NCBI GenBank assembly: GCA_023388055.1
Contig: JAEWGW010000031.1
Span: 40,672 to 104,671 of the forward strand
Length of the DNA: 64,000 nucleotides
Source: Bacillota bacterium
GTDB lineage: Bacteria; Bacillota; Bacilli; Paenibacillales; NBRC-103111
Direction: 5' to 3'
Under the pieces are notes generated by a model. It saw only the letters and a list, made by a program, of their open reading frames with translations. It had not been told where the DNA came from and ran no database searches. Position numbers and translations under genes: made by a program. Below, piece after piece: positions 34,416 through 42,169 of the stretch. Position 1 is the stretch's first letter, and every line of letters starts with the position of its first letter.

Positions 34416-34859
34416 TTAAGTATCTCGATCTTCTCTTATACAGAGCTTCTTTAAACCTTTATTCCATAATTCTGGTTGTATGGAGGGATATGTTAAGTTA
34501 CTCGGCAGCTCCTTCATACAGCTAACTTGCCCAATCTCACTTTCAAGAGGCAAGGAACCGAGCTCCGCCACTTCCGAGTAAAATAAACCTCCATAGGATT
34601 CATCGCCGCTATCATGTGTTACAGAATATATAAACAAGGGGGATTGCTCAAAAGTCTTCGCACCTGTTTCTTCATAGAGTTCACGCTTTGCCGTTTCTTC
34701 TATAGATTCGTTCCGCTCTCTTCTTCCTCCAGGGATCTCCCAGGTAGATCTGTCCTTATGTCTCACAAAAATCCACTCATTGTTGTATCTGGCCAAGATA
34801 ACTGCATACTTCAACTTATCATCATCAATACTATTGAATTCATAAAAATTTACATGCAT
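34416..34859 (-). CDS. Nudix hydrolase
   Basis: 147 residues. The Nudix box is intact, GGRRERNESIEETAKRELYEETGA, written in full here only by its key residues: Gly-Gly, Glu at the seventh position, then REL-EETG. Preceding strand WEIPGG is standard. It hydrolyses a nucleoside diphosphate linked to another group, the substrate not being readable. One of two Nudix genes in this small-enzyme region. Confidence 0.92.
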   Translation of the reverse strand: MHVNFYEFNSIDDDKLKYAVILARYNNEWIFVRHKDRSTWEIPGGRRERNESIEETAKRELYEETGAKTFEQSPLFIYSVTHDSGDESYGGLFYSEVAELGSLPLESEIGQVSCMKELPSNLTYPSIQPELWNKGLKKLCIREDRDT

Positions 34860-34972
34860 CTCCGTTTCACCTACCTTACCTCTGCGAATATTCCTACTGC
34901 TTCCACACTACATAAATCCTATTCTACCATATACATCCACAAAATAACAGAATGTTTGTTCGGCCTTTTCTT

Positions 34973-35470
34973 CTATAATTGTTCTTTCATTCTTTTTATT
35001 ACCTCATCGCTACTCATGGTAGAAGTATCGATTTGAAGTGTTTTCATTTCCTCGTATAGTCTTAGTCTGCGGCTGCTTATTTCAAATTGCTCCAGTGTTC
35101 GATTATCCCGTAACATCCGCTCCCTTAATGCTTCGTGAGTACATGTTAATGTAAATCTTCTTAGCTCATACTCAAAATCTTGAATGCCATCAAGAAGCCT
35201 TTGTGTTAATTCTTCTTGATGCAGAACCCAACTGAATATAATATAGTTAAAAGTGGAATTATCTAAATAACTACGAAGTAAATACATAATATTATGCTCA
35301 ACCATCTTTTTATTCTCTTCTGTAAAAATCCAAGGATTCATCATCCAGCACCAATCACCATCAAGCCAAACTGACTGGGGAAGTGATTGATGCAGCCCTT
35401 TGCTAACCGTACTTTTTCCAACTCCCATGGGGCCGTTAATAATGATTAACTTCTTTTTCACTGAATTCAC
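34973..35470 (-). CDS. P-loop kinase-like protein (AAA family small-molecule kinase)
   Basis: 165 residues from GTG 35470 (GGGAG about 9 nt upstream). Walker A GPMGVGKST near residue 13-21, then STVSKGLHQSLP, DGDWC and the lid region RERMLRDNRTLEQ. Same layout as adenylate-kinase-like enzymes acting on small substrates. A clear paralogue lies at 61212 (STVSKALHSHLPNS), and a third copy has left only its first residues at 36487-36546. Confidence 0.82.
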   Translation of the reverse strand: MNSVKKKLIIINGPMGVGKSTVSKGLHQSLPQSVWLDGDWCWMMNPWIFTEENKKMVEHNIMYLLRSYLDNSTFNYIIFSWVLHQEELTQRLLDGIQDFEYELRRFTLTCTHEALRERMLRDNRTLEQFEISSRRLRLYEEMKTLQIDTSTMSSDEVIKRMKEQL

Positions 35471-35484
35471 CTACAGCTTCTCCC

Positions 35485-35967
35485 TTACGACGAAGACCTT
35501 TCTTTTCTTTTTAGTTTTTTGTATCTCTTAATCAGCCGCCTGAGAAAATAAATGAGTTTGGAGTCTTCTATCACAGTATTTTGTTGTTCCTTTTTCCTCA
35601 GGTAGTCAAAGATTTGAGCCTTTCGGTTTGGAACCATGAACAATGGCAGTTTGCCGAAGGGAAACCATTCCAAACTTGCGGTCTCCGGCCCAGTATGAAT
35701 CTGCTTCCCACCCATAACTTCTCCAACAAAGATATGCTGAGTATCCTGATACAACGACCTATAATAACATCCCGTCTTTCGTATTATCTCCATCTCCAGC
35801 CCGGTTTCCTCTTTAGCCTCTCTAATGGCACACTCAATATCCGTTTCGCCTGTTTCCAATCTGCCTCCAGGCAAATCCCATACCGGTACATCCCTCCTTT
35901 TTACCAACAACAATTTATCTTGTTCTCTATTAACTATTATTGTAAAAGAGCCTTGGCTTACGGACAT
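35485..35967 (-). CDS. Nudix hydrolase with basic C-terminal tail
   Basis: 160 residues. Nudix box GGRLETGETDIECAIREAKEETG is intact (key Glu residues in REAKEETG). The last 25 residues (RRLIKRYKKLKRKERSSS) are strongly basic, which could bind nucleic acid or membrane. It starts 21 bp after the stop of the 173-residue gene and ends 14 bp before the GTG of the kinase. Confidence 0.9.
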   Translation of the reverse strand: MSVSQGSFTIIVNREQDKLLLVKRRDVPVWDLPGGRLETGETDIECAIREAKEETGLEMEIIRKTGCYYRSLYQDTQHIFVGEVMGGKQIHTGPETASLEWFPFGKLPLFMVPNRKAQIFDYLRKKEQQNTVIEDSKLIYFLRRLIKRYKKLKRKERSSS

Positions 35968-35987
35968 GTATTCACCCCATCACCATC

Positions 35988-36509
35988 TCAAACAAATTTA
36001 ATAATTATGTCCTTACTAATCTCGTCATTCATGATCAATAATTCTTCTGAGTTATAGACCTGAACTGTATAGGATAATTTCTTTTTTAATAACATAAATG
36101 AAAAGGTCTTATTAAAGTCCTTTAGATAAAAGCCCTCCGGTTTTTCTGAGTTAATATTAATGCGGTGGCATTTATCGTTATCATATATTGCTGTAAACAA
36201 CAGACAATTACCCAGAGTGTGCAGATAATAATGGATAAGTTCAGGACTAGACACGTTAAAGTCTAATCCTTTCAAACTAATCAACCCATTAAATCTCCAG
36301 TTGAAAATAGATTTTTTGCATAACACTCCAAAGAAGTTGAATGACTGATCATGTTTGAAAAGAATAGCATTATGGCCTTGGATGTATCTCTTCTCCTCAC
36401 TATTCGCTTTCTGGATTTCCTGAAATTCAGGATATTTTGTAAAGCTTTTGCCTATTATGGATTGAAAATCAATGTAGTTATTCCCTTTACTTCCCAGCAT
36501 AAATAGCAA
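35988..36509 (-). CDS. Hypothetical protein, 173 residues
   Basis: TTG 36509 or ATG 36500 start; the ribosome site is poor for both. Sequence is rich in Phe, Asn and Lys with beta-strand character and no recognised family. The start lies inside the remnant of a kinase gene (36487-36546), so the present 5' end was probably created by recombination. AT-rich compared with the operons to either side. Confidence 0.6.
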   Translation of the reverse strand: MLFMLGSKGNNYIDFQSIIGKSFTKYPEFQEIQKANSEEKRYIQGHNAILFKHDQSFNFFGVLCKKSIFNWRFNGLISLKGLDFNVSSPELIHYYLHTLGNCLLFTAIYDNDKCHRININSEKPEGFYLKDFNKTFSFMLLKKKLSYTVQVYNSEELLIMNDEISKDIIIKFV

Positions 36510-36546
36510 CTCCCCTTGGGCCGTTAATAATGATCAATTTCTTCAT
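36487..36546 (-). pseudogene. Remnant of a P-loop kinase gene start
   Basis: ATG 36546 opens MKKLIIINGPRGV and then runs out of similarity, stopping at 36487 after 19 codons. The DNA (GGGCCGTTAATAATGAT on the plus strand) matches the start of the intact kinase at about 35430-35450. The kinase-family frame is lost right after the Gly-Pro of Walker A. It overlaps the 3' end of the gene at 36524 in another frame. Confidence 0.65.
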
Positions 36547-37207
36547 GCTCTGGCCCCCCTTTTAACTGAAAGTGTGCTTCAACAAGGGCCGCATTCTCTT
36601 CTATAGTCGTACCTCCGTCGGTGACCATAACCTTTAAGCCCTGATCTGCTGCCTCTTGATGGATACATTGTGCAAAGGCAATATCGCGGTCCATCCAATT
36701 TTCAAATGACTGTGTTGGATTCCGGCATTGTTCCAGAATGGACTGAATCCAGTCTCGTTTGGAATATTTCTCCTTCTGAAAACTTGGTGTGGGAATGATC
36801 CATATCCCCTGATTGGTTGTGCCCAGGAAAGGAGCCACCAGGTGAGGCAGTAAAGCGGCTCCCTCTACCAAGATGGGTTGGGAGGAAGAAAGGGACTTTA
36901 CATCCTCCCGAATAAACTCAAACTCCTCCTGATAAAACTGGATGGTTTCAATAACTTGCTGGTCAACAGGCCGCGAGAAAAGCTCATCCAAGGACAACTG
37001 CTTTACTTTCGTCATAATCGGCTGAAGCTCAGGGCGGCATCTACTTACGTGACTGGAATAGGCCTCATCACAATTATAATAGGTGAAAGTATACTTTACT
37101 GTTAGTAATTCTGCTATGGTGCTTTTGCCCGAACAGGGAGATCCCCCTATCCAGAAGACATCTGTCAGCAACTCATTCTGAGTGGAGTGCTTAAATAATC
37201 TGGACAA
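36524..37207 (-). CDS. P-loop NTPase, small-molecule kinase-like
   Basis: 227 residues from TTG 37207, overlapping the previous gene by 17 bp. Walker A GGSPCSGKST at about 21-30, then YNCDEAY; the central ILVEGAALLP is the Walker B-like strand. Size and motifs recall uridine/shikimate-kinase-like enzymes. The last residues (EHEEIDHY) are read from the DNA of a foreign kinase start in another frame, so the native C-terminus may have been replaced. Confidence 0.78.
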   Translation of the reverse strand: MSRLFKHSTQNELLTDVFWIGGSPCSGKSTIAELLTVKYTFTYYNCDEAYSSHVSRCRPELQPIMTKVKQLSLDELFSRPVDQQVIETIQFYQEEFEFIREDVKSLSSSQPILVEGAALLPHLVAPFLGTTNQGIWIIPTPSFQKEKYSKRDWIQSILEQCRNPTQSFENWMDRDIAFAQCIHQEAADQGLKVMVTDGGTTIEENAALVEAHFQLKGGPEHEEIDHY

Positions 37208-37889
37208 TATGACGTGAAACCTCCTTATAGGTGTGAAACAGATTCAAATCATGATAAGGCAACGGAATAAGCTCCTTCTGAAGAGCATCCTTAATAAAAG
37301 CTTCATTCTTTTCTGTTTTTGCATACGTTCCTACAGGTCGATTCTCCATGAGATTGCTGCAGATATAACACTCGTCACCGGTGATTACATAGTGCTTATC
37401 ATTTTCTTCGAAATAAATGACGGAAGAACCGACGGTATGGCCGCCAATGACCTTGAACTTAAATTTTTTGTCAAGGACATACTCATCTTTAATGGTCAAT
37501 ACATTTTCGCCGCGGAGTCTCTCCTTAACAGCTTCTTTCCCATGATGGAGGGCATGGACATACTCATCATAAGAGATAATGATCAAGGCATTTGGAAATA
37601 AATCTATATTGTCGATATGGTCAAAATGGCTATGAGTGATAAATACAACATCAACCCGGTTCAAATCCGCTAATTCGCGAATTTCATCCTCTATATTAAA
37701 CAAGGTTATACCCCATTGATCCGCATCAGCTCGGTCCCGAAAACCCACATCGAATAGAATCGTTTTATTATCATATTTGGCCAAAAAGTACGACCAAGAG
37801 ATCGGCATTTTCTCATCCGTGTGTATATCCCGATAGACATATTTTGCGTATAATTGGGATTCACCAAATTTTATAGCATACAGCTTCAT
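37191..37889 (-). CDS. Metallo-beta-lactamase fold hydrolase, AiiA lactonase-like
   Basis: 232 residues. The zinc motif HSHFDHID is complete, followed by GGHTVGSS and ITGDECY, and a late LPYHD supplies the last His. Order and size resemble N-acyl-homoserine lactonases, but the family is broad and other lactones or thioesters are possible. GGAAGGAG 9 nt upstream fixes ATG 37889. Confidence 0.87.
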   Translation of the reverse strand: MKLYAIKFGESQLYAKYVYRDIHTDEKMPISWSYFLAKYDNKTILFDVGFRDRADADQWGITLFNIEDEIRELADLNRVDVVFITHSHFDHIDNIDLFPNALIIISYDEYVHALHHGKEAVKERLRGENVLTIKDEYVLDKKFKFKVIGGHTVGSSVIYFEENDKHYVITGDECYICSNLMENRPVGTYAKTEKNEAFIKDALQKELIPLPYHDLNLFHTYKEVSRHIVQII

Positions 37890-37910
37890 AATGAGGGCTC
37901 CTTCCCTTTT

Positions 37911-38330
37911 TTATTCAAAAAATTGCATATGCGTTTTGCTTTCCCTATAATAATCCATCCTGTCAGCCAACTGGCCTGTATGGAACTCAAATTTATGCCC
38001 ATCCGGGTCAGTAAAATAAATGGATTTTTTGTCCCTTTCATCTCGCTCTCTTCCAGGTAATATATGTACACCTAACTCCCTCAATCTAGTAGTAAAAGCT
38101 TCAAAATCATCATCCAAGATGGAAAATGCGATATGAGAGTATGAATTCAACTCACCTCGTTCAATATCCGCCTCTTCATTTAACGCTATCCACATTCCGC
38201 TCAAATCAAAATAAGCAAGCTTTCTGCCCTTGACTAAGATCTTGGCTCCAAAAACCTGCTCATAAAATGCAATTGATCTTTCTAAGTCGGAGACCGAGAA
38301 GCATAGGTGATTAATCCCTTGAATTTGCAT
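37911..38330 (-). CDS. fosB: FosB-type metallothiol transferase (fosfomycin resistance)
   Basis: 139 residues from ATG 38330 (GGAGG 10 nt upstream); a longer frame to 38354 is unlikely because FosB proteins are 138-140 long. The metal ligands are His8, His66 and Glu115, and the family stretch GRERDERDKKSIYFTDPDG is present nearly unchanged. FosB adds bacillithiol to fosfomycin. A strong hairpin (38369-38392) lies in its leader. Confidence 0.92.
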   Translation of the reverse strand: MQIQGINHLCFSVSDLERSIAFYEQVFGAKILVKGRKLAYFDLSGMWIALNEEADIERGELNSYSHIAFSILDDDFEAFTTRLRELGVHILPGRERDERDKKSIYFTDPDGHKFEFHTGQLADRMDYYRESKTHMQFFE

Positions 38331-38368
38331 GTATACATCTCCTCCGGATGTCAATATACTTCATTGTT

Positions 38369-38392
38369 CCTGTGGGCAGCAGCGCCCACAGG
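38369..38392 (-). other. Leader hairpin of fosB
   Basis: Perfect 9-bp stem CCTGTGGGC / GCCCACAGG around a 6-nt loop, extended outward by CTTCGTT / AATGAAG. No T run on the minus strand, so not a normal terminator. It lies between the permease stop (38432) and the fosB ribosome site and could stabilise or attenuate the fosB message. Confidence 0.6.
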
Positions 38393-38431
38393 CAAACGAA
38401 GCATCCTTTAAGCCGATTCTATCATATCCTA

Positions 38432-39133
38432 TTAGCGGGCTCTAGATTTCTTTGGGAGAAAGAGCGATACAGCTACACATGCTGCTCCAACTGCAGCATA
38501 GGCCGCTTGCTGCACGATAAAAGCGGGGGTCAGCACATTGTCATACGCTACTGTGCTTCCAGAATTATTGATAACACCGGGTATGGGTATTTCAAAAATA
38601 TGAACGATTAAAACAGCTGCTATCATGATGTAGACCACCGTCTCCTTCTTTCTACCTGCTAGCATCACAAGGCCGAACAACAGGATGGCCGGAGCCACAA
38701 GATGAAGGATTCCCAGCCAAAACAGAATGCCTACATCTGTATAGTCAAACACCATCCGGTACAGCGCGAAGCAGAATAGGATAGGCAATGCCGCAGCAAT
38801 GAGAAATGCGCAAGCAATTGCTCCATACCGCAGCAGCCTGATGACTGGCAAGACCATAGGGGTAGAACCGACAATGATCTCCGCTCTGCGTTCAGACGGC
38901 TTCAGCTGTCGGGCACATAACAGAAGCAGCAGAATGAAGAGGATGGGAGCTACCGAAAGGTAATAGCCGCTAAAGGTCCATTGGGAAAAAGGCGCAGTGT
39001 AATCTCTGCCGTATAGCACAGTGGTTCGCAGCAACGACACGCTGTATGCAAGTGTTGCGGCAAGCAATAGCATATACTCCTTTGAGAGCAGGAGTCTGTT
39101 AAGCTCATACTTAAACACGATCCGTTTATTCAA
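38432..39133 (-). CDS. ABC transporter membrane protein, last gene of the M1-peptidase operon
   Basis: 233 residues from TTG 39133, overlapping the previous stop by 8 bp, with GGAGG 9 nt upstream. Six hydrophobic segments and an N-terminal amphipathic stretch KRIVFKYELNRLLLSKEY like ABC-2 permeases. It likely pairs with the membrane half of the 742-residue protein to complete the transporter driven by the ATPase at 41351. Confidence 0.8.
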   Translation of the reverse strand: MNKRIVFKYELNRLLLSKEYMLLLAATLAYSVSLLRTTVLYGRDYTAPFSQWTFSGYYLSVAPILFILLLLLCARQLKPSERRAEIIVGSTPMVLPVIRLLRYGAIACAFLIAAALPILFCFALYRMVFDYTDVGILFWLGILHLVAPAILLFGLVMLAGRKKETVVYIMIAAVLIVHIFEIPIPGVINNSGSTVAYDNVLTPAFIVQQAAYAAVGAACVAVSLFLPKKSRAR

Positions 39134-41354
39134 GCTCCATCGCCTCCTCTGTAAGTCCGGTTGCCGTCAGAAAGTCCTGGTAGGTGACAGGCTTCATCAT
39201 ATGTGTTTTGTACAGCTCCGAGAGTTTTTTCTGAAACACTCCGGCTCCGCCCAACGCTGTCTCTCCCTGAAGCATCATAAGGGGCATGATGTCGTATTGC
39301 TTCATGCTTGCAAACTCCCCCGTGATTATCGAGATATTCTTGGCGGACAGCTTCTCCAGGTATTCCGGGTTCTGAACGTAGAAGGCATTCGTGTACCTGT
39401 CCCACCCATGCTGCCATGCTTTTACAAACCGTTCCTTGGCGTACTCCTCCCCAAAATGCTGCTTCATGAAGCTGTAGGTGCTGTAGCAGGTGATTCCCTC
39501 GGGCGACCAGTTGGAGACACCATCCGGAACCGGCATACTTCCAAGTCCCCACCACTGGTGCGCAATTTCATGGATCAACACATCAATGCCTCCGCCTGAG
39601 TCAGGAGTAAGGGATTCGGGTGACAGATAACCCTCCGCATTAAAGCTCGTTTCGTCCATTGCACTCATACTGCCCCCTGCAAAGCCGCCTCTATAATAGG
39701 AGGGAAGCTCTAGCATGGTCAGCTTTCCCCTGAATACCAAGGGACCATAAGTCTCAGTAAAATAGTCGATAGCCGCTTTCATTACATGGACAGCATCCAT
39801 ATCCGTTATGGACTGGTCATGCTTTTTGAAATATTTGAAATCGATGGGGAGACCTCCAGCCTCGAAGCTTCGCGTCATATATTCGGCCGCAAAAAGAGAG
39901 GTCCCCTGCTTGCCTGCAGCTCCTTCATACTGCCACCGGCTTTTGCCTTCTTTCGACGGGCTTCTCACCGCCTTGCCACTGGGAAAAACCGGGTCAAGGC
40001 TATCATCCAGCAAAATGGTGCCGGATAAAGCAAGGGTTGGGGCAACTTGAATATCCAGTATCGGTGAAACACCCAGGGAAGGAAGAGAAACATAGCCGTC
40101 AGCGATGCCAAAGGTCACCTTCTGGAGCATCGAGTTATCATTACGCACACGTCCCGAATAGGCAATCTCTATCTCGTATGTTTGGCCAACGGGCAGCTCA
40201 ACGCTCCAGTTCGCCTCACTTCCCGTGCCCGTCTCACCACGGACAGCCTTGCTTTTCTTACCGTTAATCATCACGCTGTCGATATGGATTCCCGTATTGA
40301 GCTGGAGGGGCAAGGTTTGCGGAGCAGTGTCCGCGTTTTCCACCTTCCAGCTGGCAGTACCGGATAATGATCCCCTCTTTCCATTGATATCCAGCTTGAA
40401 GCTTTTGTCTGTCAGCGTAAGCTTCGGATTCCCTACCTCCGGTGAACTAATGGAAAAAGTTGCCGCTCCAGCGCCGCCTGCGCCAGCACCCATCATTTTC
40501 TGGAGATCGATCGGCTTGGAGTCGTCGAATATGGGCTCATACACGTAGCTGGCGCCAGACAGCAGAAGCGCGGCGGTTAGAAGCAGGGGTGTCCATACGC
40601 GGCGGCTGTTTGCCGAAAACGAGCCTAAAACTCCGCGTCCATACCGCCTCAGTGAGCAAAGGCCAAGCGCCCACACACCAAGCGATACCAGCATACCGAA
40701 CAGACGGTTCCACAGGAGCATGCGTATATGAAACCGGTTGGTAATCACATCAGAAAAGCTGCCGGCAGTCGTCTGGACCCAATACAAAAGGTAATTGGGA
40801 TTTTGCACGAACATGGTTTCCAGCCTGTTAGATAGAAGGATCAGCCCCGCCATAATAACGAACGCCGCTTCCACGCGCCGGGTCAGCATATACAACCCGG
40901 AGGACAGCAGCACCGCAAACACAAGCGCACCCAGATAAATGATGAACCATGCTGTCAGAAAGGTGGCAGGCTGAAAATATACGCCGGTTTTGGCAATCCC
41001 GAAGGGAAGCGCAAATAGAGTGACCAACAGCATTGTGACCACCGCGGCGCCAATGAGCGCCAACGTACGCCTTACCTGATGCATTAGGGGATCAGTACAG
41101 GTCAGCACAACAGCATCCGTATTATTTTTATAATCCCGGTGCATCTGGGCAAGGGAAAGCAGCGAAAACAGAAACGCGCCTAGAAAGGCACTGCTTTGGG
41201 CCGGGATGATCATAAAGGCGTCCGAAGCGGTTCTGCCGGTTCCGTTCAGACTGAACCAAACCGCTCCGACGGCATTCAGCATAATGACAAGCAAGGTCAG
41301 GCGTTCCGTCAGCATCCTGCGCAGCTCACCCAGCAGCTTTGACGCCGTATTCAT
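39126..41354 (-). CDS. ABC permease fused to M1-family zinc aminopeptidase
   Basis: 742 residues. Residues 1-275 hold about seven membrane helices of ABC-2 type. After a Gly/Ala-rich linker (about 287-300) come beta domains, then a peptidase domain with HEIAH (His595, Glu596, His599) and the third zinc ligand Glu619 in SPEGIT. GGSMSAMDE near 560 stands where M1 enzymes have GxMEN. Overlaps the ATPase stop as ATGA and has GGGAGGGAG upstream. The peptidase is predicted outside the membrane, so cleavage of a peptide and its transport may be coupled; this is inference. Confidence 0.85.
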   Translation of the reverse strand: MNTASKLLGELRRMLTERLTLLVIMLNAVGAVWFSLNGTGRTASDAFMIIPAQSSAFLGAFLFSLLSLAQMHRDYKNNTDAVVLTCTDPLMHQVRRTLALIGAAVVTMLLVTLFALPFGIAKTGVYFQPATFLTAWFIIYLGALVFAVLLSSGLYMLTRRVEAAFVIMAGLILLSNRLETMFVQNPNYLLYWVQTTAGSFSDVITNRFHIRMLLWNRLFGMLVSLGVWALGLCSLRRYGRGVLGSFSANSRRVWTPLLLTAALLLSGASYVYEPIFDDSKPIDLQKMMGAGAGGAGAATFSISSPEVGNPKLTLTDKSFKLDINGKRGSLSGTASWKVENADTAPQTLPLQLNTGIHIDSVMINGKKSKAVRGETGTGSEANWSVELPVGQTYEIEIAYSGRVRNDNSMLQKVTFGIADGYVSLPSLGVSPILDIQVAPTLALSGTILLDDSLDPVFPSGKAVRSPSKEGKSRWQYEGAAGKQGTSLFAAEYMTRSFEAGGLPIDFKYFKKHDQSITDMDAVHVMKAAIDYFTETYGPLVFRGKLTMLELPSYYRGGFAGGSMSAMDETSFNAEGYLSPESLTPDSGGGIDVLIHEIAHQWWGLGSMPVPDGVSNWSPEGITCYSTYSFMKQHFGEEYAKERFVKAWQHGWDRYTNAFYVQNPEYLEKLSAKNISIITGEFASMKQYDIMPLMMLQGETALGGAGVFQKKLSELYKTHMMKPVTYQDFLTATGLTEEAMELE

Positions 41355-42082
41355 ACCGTCTCCCTCCCGCCCACAAGTGCCATATAGGCTGACTCAAGCG
41401 AAACGCTCTTCTTTTGCAGCATCAGCTCATCCGGTGTGCCGGCATACAGAACTTCTCCCTGATTCAGGACAATCAGATGGTCGCAGGCAGACTGAACATC
41501 CTCGATAATATGAGTGGACAGAATAACCAGGCAGCTTTTGGCCATATGGATAAATAAATTGCGGAAGGCCACACGCTCTGCCGGGTCAAGTCCTACGGTA
41601 GGCTCATCGAAGATAAGCAGCTTCGGGGTGCCGAGCAAGGCTTGCGCAATGCCTGCCCGCTGCTTTTGCCCGCCGGACAGCGTCCGGATTTTAGCTTTAC
41701 GCTTGTCCTCCAAATGGACAAGGGTCAGAACCCTGTCAATTTCATGCCGCACCGCGTTTCGTTCAATACCCTTCAGCGCAGCCATATAGTCCAGGAAATG
41801 CGCTACTGTCAGGTCCTCAAACAAGCCGAACTCCTGTGGCAAATAACCGAGACTTGCTTTAAGCAGCTTTTCCTGTTTGGTAAGAGGCTGTCCGTCAACC
41901 ATTATTTCTTCAGAGCTGGGAAGGAGGTTTGCCGTCAGCAGCTTCATTAGCGTGCTTTTGCCCGCACCGTTGGGTCCGACAAGTCCGATCAAGCTTGGGC
42001 TGGCCAGCGTCAGGTTCAGCCCCTTGAGCGCGCTTTTTCCCCCCTTATAGTTTTTTTGCAGGTTCTGTAGGTCAATTCTCAA
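41351..42082 (-). CDS. ABC transporter ATP-binding protein
   Basis: 243 residues from TTG 42082, chosen because GGAG lies 9 nt upstream; ATG 42097 would have no ribosome site. Walker A GPNGAGKST, Q-loop LGYLPQEFG, signature LSGGQKQR, Walker B LLIFDEPTVGLD, H-loop STH. The ribosome site and start lie inside or next to a terminator-like hairpin (42083-42136). It drives the membrane proteins encoded by the two following, overlapping genes. Confidence 0.92.
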   Translation of the reverse strand: MRIDLQNLQKNYKGGKSALKGLNLTLASPSLIGLVGPNGAGKSTLMKLLTANLLPSSEEIMVDGQPLTKQEKLLKASLGYLPQEFGLFEDLTVAHFLDYMAALKGIERNAVRHEIDRVLTLVHLEDKRKAKIRTLSGGQKQRAGIAQALLGTPKLLIFDEPTVGLDPAERVAFRNLFIHMAKSCLVILSTHIIEDVQSACDHLIVLNQGEVLYAGTPDELMLQKKSVSLESAYMALVGGRETV

Positions 42083-42136
42083 AAAAATCAGCTCCATTCA
42101 CTGTTATGCTTTAAGCATAGTACAGATGAATGGAGC
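42083..42136 (-). promoter_or_regulatory. Terminator/attenuator covering the ATPase ribosome site
   Basis: Minus-strand GCTCCATTCA..CTGT.ATGCTT pairs with AAGCATA..CAG.TGAATGGAGC, about 20 pairs (42136-42091), and is followed by TTTTTTT (42089-42083). The GGAG ribosome site of the ATPase is part of the 3' arm, and its TTG start is at the end of the T run. A weak promoter (TTCATT, 17 bp, TACTAT) overlaps the 5' arm. Regulated read-through or unfolding would decide transporter expression. Confidence 0.75.
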
Positions 42137-42169
42137 CATAATGAAGCCTGTGTGTAGCGGATATGAAAT

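Noticed and set aside
36487..36546. Real 19-codon small protein gene
   Set aside because: Its sequence equals the start of the neighbouring kinase and then loses the frame, so a remnant is more likely than a functional microprotein.
38330..38431. Sigma-W promoter in front of fosB
   Set aside because: No TGAAAC with a properly spaced CGTA could be found in the gap.
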